Below are positions 23,961-37,200 of a stretch of DNA of 64,000 nucleotides, in pieces (position 1 is the first letter of the stretch; each line of letters begins with the position of its first letter). The translations under genes were made by a program, and so were the position numbers. The notes under the pieces were generated by a model. The model worked only from the letters and a program-made list of their open reading frames with translations. It did no database searches and was not told the origin of the DNA. Origin of the DNA: Amblyornis subalaris (lineage: Eukaryota; Chordata; Aves; Passeriformes; Ptilonorhynchidae); NCBI GenBank assembly GCA_018881555.1, contig JACAXG010000054.1:558001-622000 (forward strand), in the 5' to 3' direction.

Positions 23961-26900
23961 TATCGGCACATAAAGATGTGATGATCCCAGCACACATCTT
24001 ACAGATCTTACAAACGCATTACCTGGGTGCATTTCTGACTATGTGCATACATGTCAAGAAAAAGGATTGATCAGTCTTTCTGAGGCACTACTTTTCTCTA
24101 GCAAGCGCAGCACAAATCTACCAGGAAATGTATAGTCCTACATTCATATTGTGTCTTCATGAGCTTTTCACGCATTCTAACAGAGGGAGAACAATCTTTG
24201 ATGCTTACTAGGATACCATTGCTGAACAACATGCATGGAAAAATCCTATCTGAACTTCTGAGTACCTTCTAATGCAACTGTAACATGAGAGGTATTAGGG
24301 GAGTTGAATTGAAGATGAATGGTCCATCTCAGTTCTACCATTTCCTAAATTTTGCATGCTTGACATTGCAGTCTTAGTGTTTCTAATGAAGTTTTCTCAT
24401 TTGAAATAAATTATTTGCTTAGATTATCTAGATGATTCATAGCAACAGACCCATCATCCACATTTGCACTCAACATGTTGCCACAAGTGCTGGTTACAGG
24501 CAGACCTCATTGCCTTACACTGTTACTTAAAGGTCAGAACAGAAGGAAGAGCTTTATAATGGTCTTGCAGGCTGAAGTCAGATTTTATACTTTGCAGCTT
24601 CATTAGATGGCATTACATCACAGGATACAGACAAGCAAAGCCTGAATTGATCCTACTTGACTGAATTCTAAATGAATGGAAAATGACTGCATGGTTTGCT
24701 AAGGAGCAGCAATAATGGCATAAGAAAGTTATGATTTCTATGAAGATTTATGTCTTCATAGCACTTCTTTTCAATTTGTATGTTTCAGCTGTGGTCATGG
24801 GACTTGAAAAATGAAGACTCTTGTGCAAGATATTTTTTCAAGCAAACCGAATAAACATGTTGATTTCTTAGTGTGTAATTTTAGAGTTCTTTCATTTCAC
24901 TTAAAGAGTTGCGCCTCATCCTAAGCACAGAAACCACACGATATTTTGGTTCTGATTTGCACTGGTAATTACCAGTTATCAAAACATCCTCATCCATCTC
25001 CCCCTCCTGAAAGAGACTGGAGCAGAAAAGAAGTGGGCATATATGTTGTAGGAATGTATCTAGAGATGATGAATCTTTTCATGAGCTGATATTCAGTACA
25101 AAATTTTAGTAACCTGGTTTTATGGACTTTTCTTCAGTATGATTTTGTGTAGTTCATCTTACGTCACTGATTTTACACTTCCCCAGAAAATCTCATAAGA
25201 AGGATACACGTACAAAAAATATCTCCAGAAAACCAAAGAAAGCAGTTTATTCAGAGGATGTAGATAAAATGTGATATCTCAGTCTCTTCCATTTCCTGCC
25301 ATATTAGATCAGGCAGATTCTGATTACACAAAGTGAAAACAGTGTCCTGAAAATAGTTTTATTAGGCACACTAACTGGNATGTTCCCTTGCAGAGAGTCA
25401 TCTAAATACACAGGTCTGGCTAGGGAAAGATAGAATAACCCTCTCTTTTGACAATACTCATTCTCAGATAAAATCCCATTTTTTACTCTCAAANTGAAGA
25501 ATAAAATATTTTGGAATTCAGGAAGCAATACTTCTCAATAACTTGACATGGCAGGCAATGGTTTGGTAAGAATCAGGCATTAAGGAACCCTTCCATTGCC
25601 AAGATGAATGTGCTTTCACATGCTGTGATTTGAAGTTCTGCATTTTCTTTGCTGGTCTCTCTTAAAATACGTTTTGACTGAACAGGATGAAAAGAAGGAA
25701 CAAAATGTCATTTTGTCACATCCTGTGGGTGTGTTTTGAGTGGTGTGGGGTTTGTTAATAGAAGGTTAATGTTATCTCCTGTATTAAACTTTCCTCCTTT
25801 TTCTATTTGAAATTTGTCCATCTCCAAAACATTACTCAACTAGCCAAACAAGTCTAAGCAGATTAAAGCAGAATCTGTGTGCACAAGTGTGACTCTGACT
25901 CACAAAGTTTGTGTCCAAGAATACGGAAAAGTAGGAGTTATATATTAGTAGAGGTTCACACAAGGATGAAGGAACAGGCTTTGCTTGTAGAGTAATTTTG
26001 ATTTAAAAACATATTACAAATTTCAGACTGATTATACTAATAATTTTGGCCCTCTTTCTCAGCACTCTTCTGGTATTATAATTCAATTACATGCATTAGC
26101 AGAGCCACATTTCTGTGGCATTTGGCTGTCTGTTTGTCAATATGTGCTTGCAGCAAAGAAGTCTTGAAAGGTTTGGGGACTGGATTTGATTCAAGTAACC
26201 ATCCAAACATCCGAAAGATTATTCCGTTTTCCTGCATCTTTCACTTCTCAAAAAGAGAAAAAGACATTGGAAATTTCACAAAGACAACCCTTCTCTGAGA
26301 TTTCTACCACTTCTAATACTACTATCAAATGAAAAACTGGAGGAAGAAACATTCATGTCAAACACATCAGAAATATATAAAAGTTTGTTTCTTTACTTTT
26401 TCTGTAATTAATTCAAGTGAATGAACTCATTTGCAGTATTGAAGACATAATNAGATGAAATAGGAAAAACAACAGCAGGAATGAGGCTGGGCTTTTTGCT
26501 ATTCTTCCTCCACTGATGGCAAAGAAGCTCTGCCTCATGAAGACTGCTCTGCTAAACCACTTTCTAATAGTCAACTCTCTGGCCACCCCTTCCCTTTCTA
26601 CCCCCATAAGTGATTCTTCCGTGTTCCCTATTCCTACTCAGAACCTCCTTTCTACTCTCTGAATATACCTCAAAACCCTGATTGCCAGACATCTCCTTTC
26701 ACTCCGCTGCATAGATACCAGATGGGCCTTTGGATGTCACCATGCTGACATCCAGGTATCCCACTGATCTCCTTTCTTTCCGTCCAGCCCCTCTATAACC
26801 TATCATCGACAGTCCTTTATTTTTGGGGTTTTTTTAATTCTTTGTGTAATATCCTTTTTTTATGTCTGTGACTGTGAGGAAAAAAATCCTTGGCCGTTTA

Positions 26901-28450
26901 TCTATAAGAAACACTTCTCCTGAGCTGTCCTGTAATGCCCCACAGGGTTTTAACCACATATCTCTTCAGTGAGTTCCTGCAAAGCCCAGGGAAACAAGGA
27001 ATGGGGTGAACAAAGAATCTGCACCTCATCCTCTATCACTCTGTACCCTGCATGTTCTTATGAAATCACGTGCCCCTTCCTTGTGCAGGATACACTGCTC
27101 TTTTCTCTGAACACCAAAATGCATTACAACTCAGCACGAGGCAAGAATCCTTATGGAGTACTAAAAATATCTGGCATTACAGTGTGAGTCCGTATGATAC
27201 CTGTACCAGTTTTTTTCATTACTTCATTTCTGAATCTATAGTGGTGTCAAAACTAAGAGTCNGTCTTTGGGGAATTTTCATCTAAAATGTCTTTTTTTTT
27301 TTGAAGACAATGTCTCCTTGACAGTGACCAGGATTCCTGCCAGAATAAACATGGACTTTCTTTTTCATTGAACCATCTGTGTGTGATTCAGGGGACTGGA
27401 TGCTGTAGCCCAGAGAGATGTTTAATACATCAGCTATTGCGCTTCTGGCATTTTACTCTTCTTTCAAAAGTAGCAGTCTTACACTTAGTAGGCTATAGCT
27501 TAATTGCAAATTCTGAGCAGAGAATAATACAGAAATTTCTTGCTGATTTTTGAAAGAATTTTTGAGGTCTACGAGTCCTTCAATTCTACAGGAAATAAGA
27601 AATATTAAGTACAAACGAATGTCAGCTTCAAAGGCAGGTGGCTCAAGGTGCTTCCAATTCCATCCATCTCAAAATTTTCTGGTGATTCTGGTACTATGGT
27701 AAGATTCACAGAAGGTAATTCAGTAAAAGACTGTTTACATCATGTGTGATAACAGGAAAGTTGATGTGGCAATCGTCAATATTGATTGATTCAATGATTA
27801 CTGCATCTTTCCTGTTCAGATTTAAAAAAAAAAANAAATATATGTATATACGNGCAATGCAAATTCAAAACCTCTGTGATGTAATAGAACTAATCACATT
27901 AGCTGGTATGAATACAGTCAGGGACTTTCACTGAGCAAAATGCAGCAAATACAGACCAAAACAATTACTAAGGGAATGCATCTGGAAAATAAAACTGACA
28001 GGGTTGCAGGAGGGAGAACTAAGGAAACTGGTTATTGAACAGTTTATTTAACCTCCATAGAGGTTAAAAAATGGTTTACTCTTCCCAAGTTTTATAGAGC
28101 TTATCGATTCACTAAATCAGCTCAGAAAAGATATCATTAGCAAAAATTTTTCTTCTTCAGTTTGTATCACATCAAACAGTATGTATGTATTTCTTCTAGC
28201 TACCATGTTTACTTGATAAGAGACTTCTTTTGCGTCACATTAATTTATGAAAAAAGCTTCCATTTAATTTACGAACAAAGCACATATGTTAATTGGCTTA
28301 ACCTTTGTGTGACTTTTGAGCTTATAAAGCATTTTAAAAAAATGTAACACCCTTTCTTTGGACTTATGAGAGATAATTTATGTATTTTGCACTTTTACAC
28401 ATCTGCTTTTAAAATTTGCCAGACAAATACTCATTATGAAGATCTCTGTG
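23961..28450. other. AT-rich unique DNA, no gene recognised
   Basis: No transposable element, exon or RNA gene was identified. A pyrimidine-rich block (about 26580-26840) lacks a coding frame or recognised repeat. Short A-rich and TA-rich runs occur near 27825-27850. Confidence 0.45.
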
Positions 28451-28851
28451 TGTCCTGGTTTCAGCTGGGATAGAGTTAATTCGTTCTCAGTAGTTGGTAC
28501 AGTGCTGTGTTCCGGATTTAGAATGAGAATAATGTTGATAACAAGCTGATGATTTAGTTTTTCCTAAGTAGTGTTTATCCTAAGTCAAGGATTTTTTTTG
28601 GCTCATGCTTTGACAGTGAGGAGGTACACAAACTGAAAAACTTGGGAGGGAGTATAGCCAGGACAGGTGACCCAAACTGGCCAAAGTGATATTCCACATC
28701 GCAGAATGTCTTGCCCAGTACATAAAATGAGGGAGTCACCTGGAAGAGAGACCGATCCGGTTTTATGAACGGGACCTGGCAGCGGTCAGCGGGTGGTGAG
28801 CAACTGTATCGTGCATGACTTACTAGGATTTTTTCCTTTATCTTTTATTAC

Positions 28852-28895
<44 letters not shown>

Positions 28896-29043
28896 TCTAT
28901 TTTGTTTGCAATTCTGAAACTTTTCTTATTTCAACCTACAAGTTTTACTTTTGATTCTTCTCCCCATTCCACCAAGGTCGGGAGGAGAAGGGGGCATTGA
29001 GGCTGCATGGAGCTTAGTTGACAGCTCGGCTTAAACCACGACA
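28451..29043 (+). mobile_element. near-complete solo LTR of an avian endogenous retrovirus
   Basis: The element begins TGTCCTGGTTTCAGCTGGGA and ends TTAAACCACGACA, giving the TG...CA termini of retroviral LTRs. Its body matches the abundant avian LTR family with AGAGTTAATT near the 5' end, GACCCAAACTGGCCAAAG in U3, a TATA-like ACATAAAATG at about 28720, GGTCAGCGGGTGGTGAGCAA near R, and a trinucleotide run before the U5-type tail. The hexamer GTGTGT sits at 28448-28453, overlapping the left end, and again at 29044-29049. This fits a 6-bp target-site duplication blurred by GT slippage. No gag, pol or env remnant is next to it, so it is a solo LTR formed by recombination. Confidence 0.85.
28852..28894 (+). 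repeat. (ATT)n microsatellite inside the LTR
   Basis: About fourteen tandem ATT units lie within the 3' half of the solo LTR. A shorter ATT-rich tract is a usual part of this LTR family at this place, so the array grew inside the element after insertion. It is likely length-polymorphic. Confidence 0.9.
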
Positions 29044-30657
29044 GTGTGTCTGATACTTCAGTACTTCTTCATATAAAATGAGCACATGAGTTTAGCTCCT
29101 TTTTATAATGTGCTTTAAACAAGTATGGATATAAACATACTTATGTAACACATATGCATATACATATATATGCTGAGCTTGCTCAGTTTGAGTTCCTAAC
29201 AATCTATAAGTGCAGAGAAAGACTTACCAATATATACTTAATGGGTTATGGACTTCAGGGGCAATCAATAATGCAATCAAACAGCACAAGAGTAATTTTC
29301 TGGGGTTTTCTTCATACTGGAAAAGACAGCCCATGTTACAGTGACCATCTGACTGTGGCATATCCAGGTTGTAAGAGGTTTTCCAATTGCTGGACAGAGA
29401 TGTCCTCCTGGAATTAAAAAAAAAGAAAAAAAAATTAAAACCCCAATTATTTTAAAGACTATTATAATAGAAGGCAAATTTATCACCTGCCTTGCCAAAC
29501 CATCCAACGGTTTAATCATCTCCACTGATGGGACACATATCTTATTTCAAGACCAAATGTTTCTTCCTTCAGAGTCCTCTTGTAGATCTAAGCCATATTT
29601 ATCTTATCATACTGCTGTGTAAGTTTAACAAAACACTGCAAGCACCTACACTTTGGCACATATGGTCTTCATGTAAGTAACTATAATGTGCTATTAAGGT
29701 CATCTCTCAGCCTTCCCTTCAATCTGCTGATCAATCTGAAGAAATATTTACACCATGCAAAAGGGCACGGTGCAGAGACCCCTGACCAATGACCCTTATG
29801 GGCACCTGCACGACATGCACACTTGATGGAGCTGACAGCACAAGCTCACAGAAAACTAGTCACAACTTTGCACCTCAGCTCATTAGTCCAGATGGAAGCA
29901 TGCAGCAAGTTATCTTTGTGGGGTCTGTGTTTGGAAATCTGGACGTAACATCTAGGTCTGCAGTACAGCCAAGAATAGTTACTACTGGAATCTAGCCTTA
30001 GTCTTCCAGCACCCTGTCATTTCTCAGCTCCCTACTATACCTCTATAACATTTCTTTAATTGTGAACATCTTGAACTAAGTACAATAATCTCCATATAAC
30101 CTACCATTTGGATCAGCAACTGATCATGGGAAAGAGCCCCACACAGTGATGTTTCTCTCAGAGTATTTGAAAGGCTGGAGAAGGCACCAAACCATGGCAG
30201 AGCCCTGCAGCTGACATCTGCTCCAGCATCTCAGAGGTAGTCAAAGTGACAGAGCACCCAAGAGGAGCAGAACAGAGTGGCATTTATAGATGTTTACAAG
30301 AAAAGATTGAGCTTAGGTAAGGGGAAAGATGTAGAGTTTTAATTAGTAGTATAATCCTTTGCTCTACATGCTTTAAACTCTGACTTTTTTAGTTTGGATG
30401 ATGATCTTTGTATGTCACTAACAGTTATGATGACAGTGATACCTAAAGGAAACTCATTCATCTCCCAAACTCAGAGCAGTTTTCTGTAAATAAAGTTCCA
30501 AAACTGCTTTTTCAGTTTCCGTGCGAAGAAGAATATTGTCACCCTGGCTTCAACTCAGTGATTAAATTAAGTCAAGAACAGGATGGAGACATACAAGCAC
30601 AGATCCAGAGTCTGAAACTCAGTCACCCTCTCCAGTGTTTCATTTTTCTGCCTGTAG
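29044..30657. other. unique DNA, no gene recognised
   Basis: AT-rich sequence with a short TA-rich tract (about 29149-29174). No exon or mobile element was recognised. Confidence 0.45.
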
Positions 30658-30696
30658 AACAGAGAAAGAGTTCTACGACTGATCATGATCTGTAAG
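30658..30696 (+). CDS. candidate 39-nt micro-exon, unidentified
   Basis: A long pyrimidine-rich acceptor (TTTCATTTTTCTGCCTGTAG) precedes the segment and AAG|GTAAGA, a strong donor, follows it. Of the three frames only one is open, and it reads exactly 13 codons (NRERVLRLIMICK), so the exon would be phase 0 at both ends. The splice signals are better than those of most random pairs, but about one such pair is expected by chance in a window this size. No family is recognisable from 13 residues. Confidence 0.2.
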
Positions 30697-32998
30697 GTAA
30701 GATCCACTACAGAGCATGAGTTGTTCAGAATCACNATAGAAGCAGTCATTTAAATGCAGAGAGTGAAAGGGAAAAAGCAGTAGAATAATTGCATTTACTG
30801 AGGGTGCATTGTTCTGGCACAAAGGCTTGTATAATCATGCAAACTGAGATACTGGACACAAATGAAATGTGTTAGGCAGCTCGGCAACTGATTTACCCCG
30901 CAGTAAGGTAGACCCATATCATCCCATAGCTAATGCAGCTCTGACAGATTCGGTACCTGGGTACACAGTGCTAGATGCTCCCAGGTATATATAGCTCAGA
31001 ACTCAATTGAATAGCCAGAGCTTAATTGTGGCTTAAAAAATCTACTGGGGAGAANAAATTTTTTTTCATTTACCCGAGAAGCTTCGTCCTGTTAAACCAT
31101 TTCACAGTGAATATGTATAAAGGGGAGTAGAGCCTATTTCACAGGACTCAGCAGTCAGCCAAAGTGACATCTCTCTGACTGGTGACACATTCCTCCTTGC
31201 AGGTTTAGGAAATTTAACACAGTGCGTAGAATGTTGTTCGATAGTTATGTAATGTTCACAGCTCCCAAGGGAAAGACTAGAATATCACACAGAAGGAAAA
31301 GTTCTTGTACACATAAAATAAATCAATATTCAGATTCTGTCAATATAAATGAGTTAGTGTCTGTTTCTTATTCTGTTGTAGGAAAGAAAAATTATGCACA
31401 CAGCCTCTTCTCTGTCATTTCTAGCCTCTCCCTTTTCAGCCAGTCAGCAAAGCAGTACCATATGCAGTGACCTGGACTAATTATTTATTTATGGCAATTG
31501 TTCATGTATTAAGCAGTCAGAATGTTTAAACGGCAAGGTTGCTTCTTTTCACAACATGTTTACCATCTGAATTAAATGGATTGTAAAAGGAAAGGATAAA
31601 AAAAGGAAAAGAGAAGTAAGCTTACATAATTTCCCAATAAAGCTCTGATTCTCAAAGGCATTTAAGCATCTAACTCCCAGTGAAGTAAGTGCCTTCCACT
31701 AACTACAGATACAGACCAAAGCTTTGGTGCCAGAATCCACACATACCTTTTTGTTCCCTCAGAATAGCTTGCTTTTTAATGTTTTAGTCAATGGCAACGG
31801 AGTAGAGGAATTCCAAAGTGCAGTTTGGATGACTCAAAGAGGGATGCTGGTTAATATAAGCTCAGCAGTTCCTGCTGGAGAAAAGCAAGTCAAGAATGAA
31901 TAAATTGAAATATTATGTCTCAAAAAAATGCTTTTGTTTTCTATTTCTGACTTCAGCATGGACATTGGATCGCTTCAGTTCTACACTAATTTCTTCTTCT
32001 ACCTTTCAGTTTGCATAACATGGATTTCACCTCTCTCATGGCTGAAGTGTCAACCAGCTACAAAAATATCAAGTTAGTATTTACCAGAAANTAGTGCAAA
32101 ATAATTAAGAGAGCCGTTCTGTAGGTAAAAAGAGGAAATACTCTGAAATCTGCAAAGTGTCAATGACTCCTGAAAACCTTTTTTAAAATTTTTTTTTTGA
32201 AATCAGAAAAAAACAGAGGGAGCTTAGCCTGTTGTTTGGGCTACTGAAGTCACATTCAGAATACGGTGTAAAAATGACCATTAAAGCAACAGCATTTCAA
32301 GAGGAAGAAAATCAGCACTGTGTAATCAGAAGTACTCTAGCATACCAGGTACAAAACTAGGAGATCTTTGGTATGTCCCCATAGGCTTTATACAGGCAAG
32401 ACAACTATTCAAACTGAATTTGGCTGCTTGGAATTACATTTAATTTTACAGAGGCAAAATGTCTGCAAGACCTACAGGCATATGGGATTCAGGTGTTTGC
32501 AGCACCCTGAAGGTGACTTTAGGGTCGTTAATTACAGCCTTTTGGGGTATTTCTGCCTAGAGCAGACATGGATACAGAATTCCACAGAAAATTAGGTCAC
32601 TTCAAGAACAGTGGCACCAGCTTGAGGCTGTACAGTTTATTCTGTGCCCTTCTTTGCTCAATGTATTAGCATTTTTAATTTCCAGAAATAATAAAAATTT
32701 CCTAAGCAGTTGATAAATATTCCTAAGTCAGAAAACTCTGCAATGTGGAAAGGATGTTAAGAAGCGCAGGAAACTCCCATGCTTCCCACGAAGCCAGAAG
32801 TCCCAGAAGGAAGGTCTCCGGGGTTGAGCTGTGGCTGCCTGGTTTCTGTTTGACTAAGGCTGTCAGGAAGGGTCTGTTGGCTTCCTGCATCCATCGCTTG
32901 GTCCTGTTTTTACTGGATATATCCTCTCCGTGCTGGTGTTTGGCTCTGACTGCTCTGTGTTGCTTGGGCAGATGCATTGGGTCAAAGAGTGGCATCCT
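30697..32998. other. unique DNA, no gene recognised
   Basis: AT-rich sequence with only short unconvincing open frames and no recognised repeat family. Confidence 0.45.
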
Positions 32999-33048
32999 GC
33001 TGTCAGTGCCCAGTTTGGTGCTGTCAGTGCCCAGGTTGGTGCAGTCAG
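32999..33048 (+). repeat. 21-bp tandem repeat, about 2.4 copies
   Basis: The unit GCTGTCAGTGCCCAGTTTGGT is followed directly by a copy with a single T-to-G change and then a partial third copy. It creates the repetitive residues seen in a plus-strand open frame (32745-33104), which therefore does not look like a genuine protein. Confidence 0.85.
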
Positions 33049-33326
33049 GGGAAATAGCCAGAGTTCAGTTTGCTGTTGTTGCAGTTATGGCTTCAAACAC
33101 ATAGCCAACATGAAATGGGGCACAACCGCTCAGAAATTGTGCCTGACCTGCAGAGTAAGTTACCAAGGTTCAGCTGGCCTCTGATAGTTAAGAAATCAGA
33201 GAAGCCACCCTGGAAAGGAAAACAGCCTGCTCTGGGCCTCTATGCCTTTTTTTCCCAGTCATGTTAGATGTTTTCCNTATATATGGGCACTGCAGTGATA
33301 CTAGATTTCTTAGCAACTCACTAAAT

Positions 33327-33745
33327 GAATCATAGAATCATCAAGGTTGGAAAAGAACTTTAAGATCAAGTCCAACTGTCCTCCCAGCACTGCCACTAAA
33401 GCCCCTAAACCACTAAACCACATCACCCGGTGCCAGATACAGTCACCTCTTAAACATCTCCAGGGATGCTGACTCCGCCACCTCCCTGGGAAACCTATTC
33501 CAGTGCCTGACCACCTGAACAGTGTAAAAAATTTTTCTGCTATCTAATCTGAATCTCCCCTGTCTCAGTTTAAGGCCGTTTCCTCCAGTCGTCTCACTGC
33601 AGGCACGGTGGGAGAGACCAGCCCCCACCTCACTACACCCTCCTTTCAGGGAGCTATAGAGAGTGGTGAGGCCTCCCGGAGCCTCCTGTTCTAGAGATTA
33701 AACAAACCCAGCTCCCTCAGATAGGTTTTCTAGTCCCTTCACTCA
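33327..33745 (-). mobile_element. CR1 LINE 3' end (antisense, 5'-truncated)
   Basis: On the minus strand this reads as the 3' untranslated end of an avian CR1 non-LTR retrotransposon. It has GAGGGAGCTGGGTTTG, a segment ending in GAGATTCAGATTAGAT, then TTTTTTACACTGTTCAGGTG, GTCAGGCACTGGAATAGG, and a terminal GATTCTATGATTC octamer-type tail (seen on the plus strand as GAATCATAGAATCATC at 33327). The copy is truncated at its 5' side as most CR1 copies are, and retains no reverse transcriptase. Degeneration is moderate, and the minus-strand frame at 33443-33628 is just CR1 3' sequence read as protein. Confidence 0.92.
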
Positions 33746-33956
33746 GACACACAGCCAGTCCAGCCCAGCCTGTAGATTACTGACCAGGACTGTAGGCCAG
33801 CTAGTGGGACTGGGACCATCCGGGACTCACACTGCACAGATTTCAGCTGTGACATACACTGAATTTACAGAGAGTGGTTCTCCAGATCGAAAGAACGAGT
33901 TCTTAGGCAGGAGTAAAGACTGAGATTTTCAGTGATCAAATCAAGTGGATAAATAA

Positions 33957-34070
33957 GAGAATCATAGAAAGCAGAGCTGGCTGGGTCACTTAGTTCACCC
34001 TGTTGACAGCCCAGGACATCCAGGACAGAACTGTTGATGTCAATCTCGCAGTAAATTGGAATTAACTCCA
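33957..34070 (-). mobile_element. possible old CR1 tail fragment
   Basis: The string AGAATCATAGAAAGCAGAGC followed by GGCTGGGTCACTTAGTTCAC resembles the reverse complement of a diverged CR1 3' end (tail octamers plus the GGTTGGA..GGACCT..AGTCCA motif). Similarity is weak, and the link is made mostly from its position and the ATCATAGAA motif. Confidence 0.3.
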
Positions 34071-34149
34071 TGCAGGGCAGGCAGATAAGCAGAGAGCCAG
34101 ACTTGGAAGAGTTAAACCTCAGGAACAGCCAGGCACTTAGAAGATTTAC

Positions 34150-34265
34150 TGTAGGTGGAATTTCATTACACAGAGAAACTCATGGCTAGAATAAGCTGCC
34201 AAAGGAAACAATAGAAGCTACTACCTTACTTTAAAGACTTAAGAAAATATTTAAAAGAAATAAAT
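34150..34265 (+). mobile_element. possible ancient CR1/L3-type LINE fragment
   Basis: The sequence has the order of motifs found near the 3' end of old CR1-type elements: a segment ending in GTGGAATTTCATTACACAGA, then AATAAGCTGCCAAAGGAAAC, then GTAGAAGC-like and TTTAAAGACTTAAGAAAA-like stretches. It is strongly diverged and lies on the opposite strand to the nearby young CR1 tail, so it is a separate, older insertion if real. Confidence 0.4.
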
Positions 34266-34270
34266 ATTTG

Positions 34271-37200
34271 GTAGTACATCTGCCATCTCAAAGGATACCT
34301 AGCTTCCTTTCATCCCTACAGTGTTCTCTATTCCAGCTGCAGGATATTTTCCTCATTGCACTGCTAATTTTTTTTTCTTTTTCGGCTTAAAAGCAGCATC
34401 TGCTACATTTTAAGCTGGTTCTCTCTGCTCACCCAAGCTACTGACATCCTTGTCTCAGCAGAATGGGTATAAAAGCAGCTTTATTCTGCCTTTTGGCCTC
34501 TCTTCAGCTTGAGGACAAAGAAAACGGCTGTGTCACTCACTCCTCAGGTTATATCCCAGCCAGCTCAAAGCTGCTCTACACACTGTCCGGAAGCTATGGA
34601 ATATAAGGCANCCCAACATCTGCTCCTGGCTGGAGAATACTCTGACACTTAGCCACTTCTTTCTGCCTGCAATTTGACCTGTAATACTGGAGTCTGGCTT
34701 ACTTGTTCTGCTGACAGGCAGTACATATGGCACTTCATGGGACCACAAAGGAAGACTCTCTAAATCTCTAATCTCAGCTGCAACAGCAAAACAAGAGTTA
34801 AAAAAAAAAAAAAATTAAGTTCTGAATTTGGAAGTTATGATTAATTTCTGAGTGGGGAAGGAGAATTATATATGTATTAGTTTCACCATGTGAGGAACAT
34901 ATTTTTGCCATTACCTAAGTAATGAAGCTCCAAGGACAAGGAAAAGGAACTTGGAAGCCCTATTTTTCCCATTTTAATCCAACTGCAGCGGGGGTCGGTG
35001 CCTCCTATGTCAGCTTGTTATAATGATGAGTTACTAAGAGGTTTTTCTACTTGTCAGCTTTCTGACAACTCTTGAATGTGGTAAAGGTGGGCTAAGAGAT
35101 GATTAGTCACCACCTGCCTCTAACAAACAAGTTCTCTTGAGTAACTCCTGTGTAATGTTTAACTATGAATAAACTCATTTAAAGCGCCAGCTCCCTCAGA
35201 GATCATCCGATGGCCATCAGGGCCTGTTCCTCTTCCCAGGATGTGTCTTGAGCACTGTCCCACAATGCAGCTCCGCAGCCACCTGCTCCAGTCCTGAGTT
35301 CCTCTGGGTGTCAGTGGGAAGAAAGTAGTGGAAGAGGCACATAGAGCAGTTCATGCTCCGTGCATAAAAAGCATTTTGCACATTTCTCCATGTCCCACTC
35401 AGACAATACAAGAGCGTTAGGTGTAAGGTCCTGGACGCCATTCCTTGACCCTCAGCTGCTTCCCCTGCAAGGGCAGTGTGTGCACCCTGACAGCAATGTG
35501 AGAGCCACAGCTGGGACACAGCTGGCATCTGTCCTTCGGTGCTACATCTCACTCCTTGAATGGTGCAAGGAGCTTCAAATGCCCTTCCTGCACGTTTTTG
35601 TGCCGGATGTGTTTCATATATACATACTCTGAATAGGAACAACAAACACAATAACACATATTGTTCTATTACTTACCAATTTCATTTTATTCACCTTCCC
35701 TTCTATCATTTTAACTGAGTTCCAGCCTTGTCCTCTGAATCCACTACACTTCTTACCTTCTTTCTTCCCTCTCCTTTATTTAGGCTCTCCAGCCCCACTG
35801 TACATGGCATATATATTCTCCCCAAACCCAAACATGAAAGCCATAGAGCACCTGCTCATGTACTCTCACTCGCACACAAAAGCATGGAAAGACATAAAAA
35901 AAGAAACCTTATGTCTGAAGAAGTCAATGCATGTCTTTAGACTTCACACTGTTCTAGCAGAAAATGATTTCCTACTTTGTTACGATACTTGTCTAATATA
36001 GCACATAGTCCAAAAGTCAACCCACACAAAACACCACAGCTGCTGGTACCTGAACGAATTCTTTTGCATTTTGTGCCCTGGGCTGCATTCAAAACAGACT
36101 TGGCATCATCCTTTTATCATTTAATTTTGAGTATCTCATTCCTTTTCTCTGCTGGNCTTCTAACACACTTCATAAATACACTGGACACCAAGGGAAAGTT
36201 GGCAACATTCATTCAAAAAACTGCTTGAAGAGAAAGTGGAAGATGATAATTGATAGCTATATAAGATGAAGAAAAGGCTTGAAGAGCAAACATGATGATA
36301 AACAGAGGAGTAAATGGACCAAGGTGGGGATGCTGAACAGAAAATCATCTTTGAGGTGTTCACTTCACAATTCCTCAGGATCACATGGTTTCATTTAGAT
36401 AAAAAGGCTGGGTGATTTAAAAAGGACAAGCAAGTACCAAGCATGATCGTTGCACCAATGCCAATTCCTTCTGAAGCACAAAATCCCACAGCTGCTGTTC
36501 TAAGTTTTCACACCTGCTCCAGGCTGGGAGAGTGTTCTCAGATCACAAAGGCGAGTTAAACAGCTAAAGAAGACCAAGTTACATCCTTTGGCAAAGACTA
36601 CAGGTGCAGGGTGGGTGGAAGCGGGGGCAAGGAGCAGACAGTGCCATACAAATTCCACCATCAAGCCTGGGGAGATGCCTGTTTCTCTGCCAGACCAGTC
36701 CCTGGAACACTTCCCCATCAAATACAGTTTGTCATCCATTTTCTGGGGATCACACTTCTTTGATTCTCACAGAAGCNAATGCTAAAAATTTAATTCTATA
36801 ATTTTGCCTTTGTGTACATTACCATCCTTCCATATAAAAAATATTTTCACTATTTTCTGTAAGCAGTTCTACTGCNGAGTGAGGTTCTTGGACTTTGCTG
36901 TCAGTGTTTTAAATCTGCAGGATGGTTTTTTTGTGAATAATCCATGTTGCATCTGTTCTATGACATGTTGGGGCAGTTATTCATTTGAAAGTCTTTGGTT
37001 CCAGTTTTTCTCCCAGATAAGCAGACACAGATGCCATTGAACTGTAAGAGCACACAAAAATCAAATGATCCTGACACCCACTCCATTGTATTCCATCCCC
37101 CATCATCCAATACAGGACAGTCAAACAAGTGTTGAGTCTGCTCTGAGATTATTCCATTCTTGTTCTAATAGGCAGAATAGCCCAAGTGGCTTTTTCCTGA

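Noticed and set aside
32745..33104. 119-codon plus-strand open frame
   Set aside because: It contains a recent 21-bp tandem duplication and has no splice signals or family resemblance.
33443..33628. 61-codon minus-strand open frame with protein-like text
   Set aside because: It is the CR1 3' tail read in sense; the same text recurs wherever CR1 tails occur.
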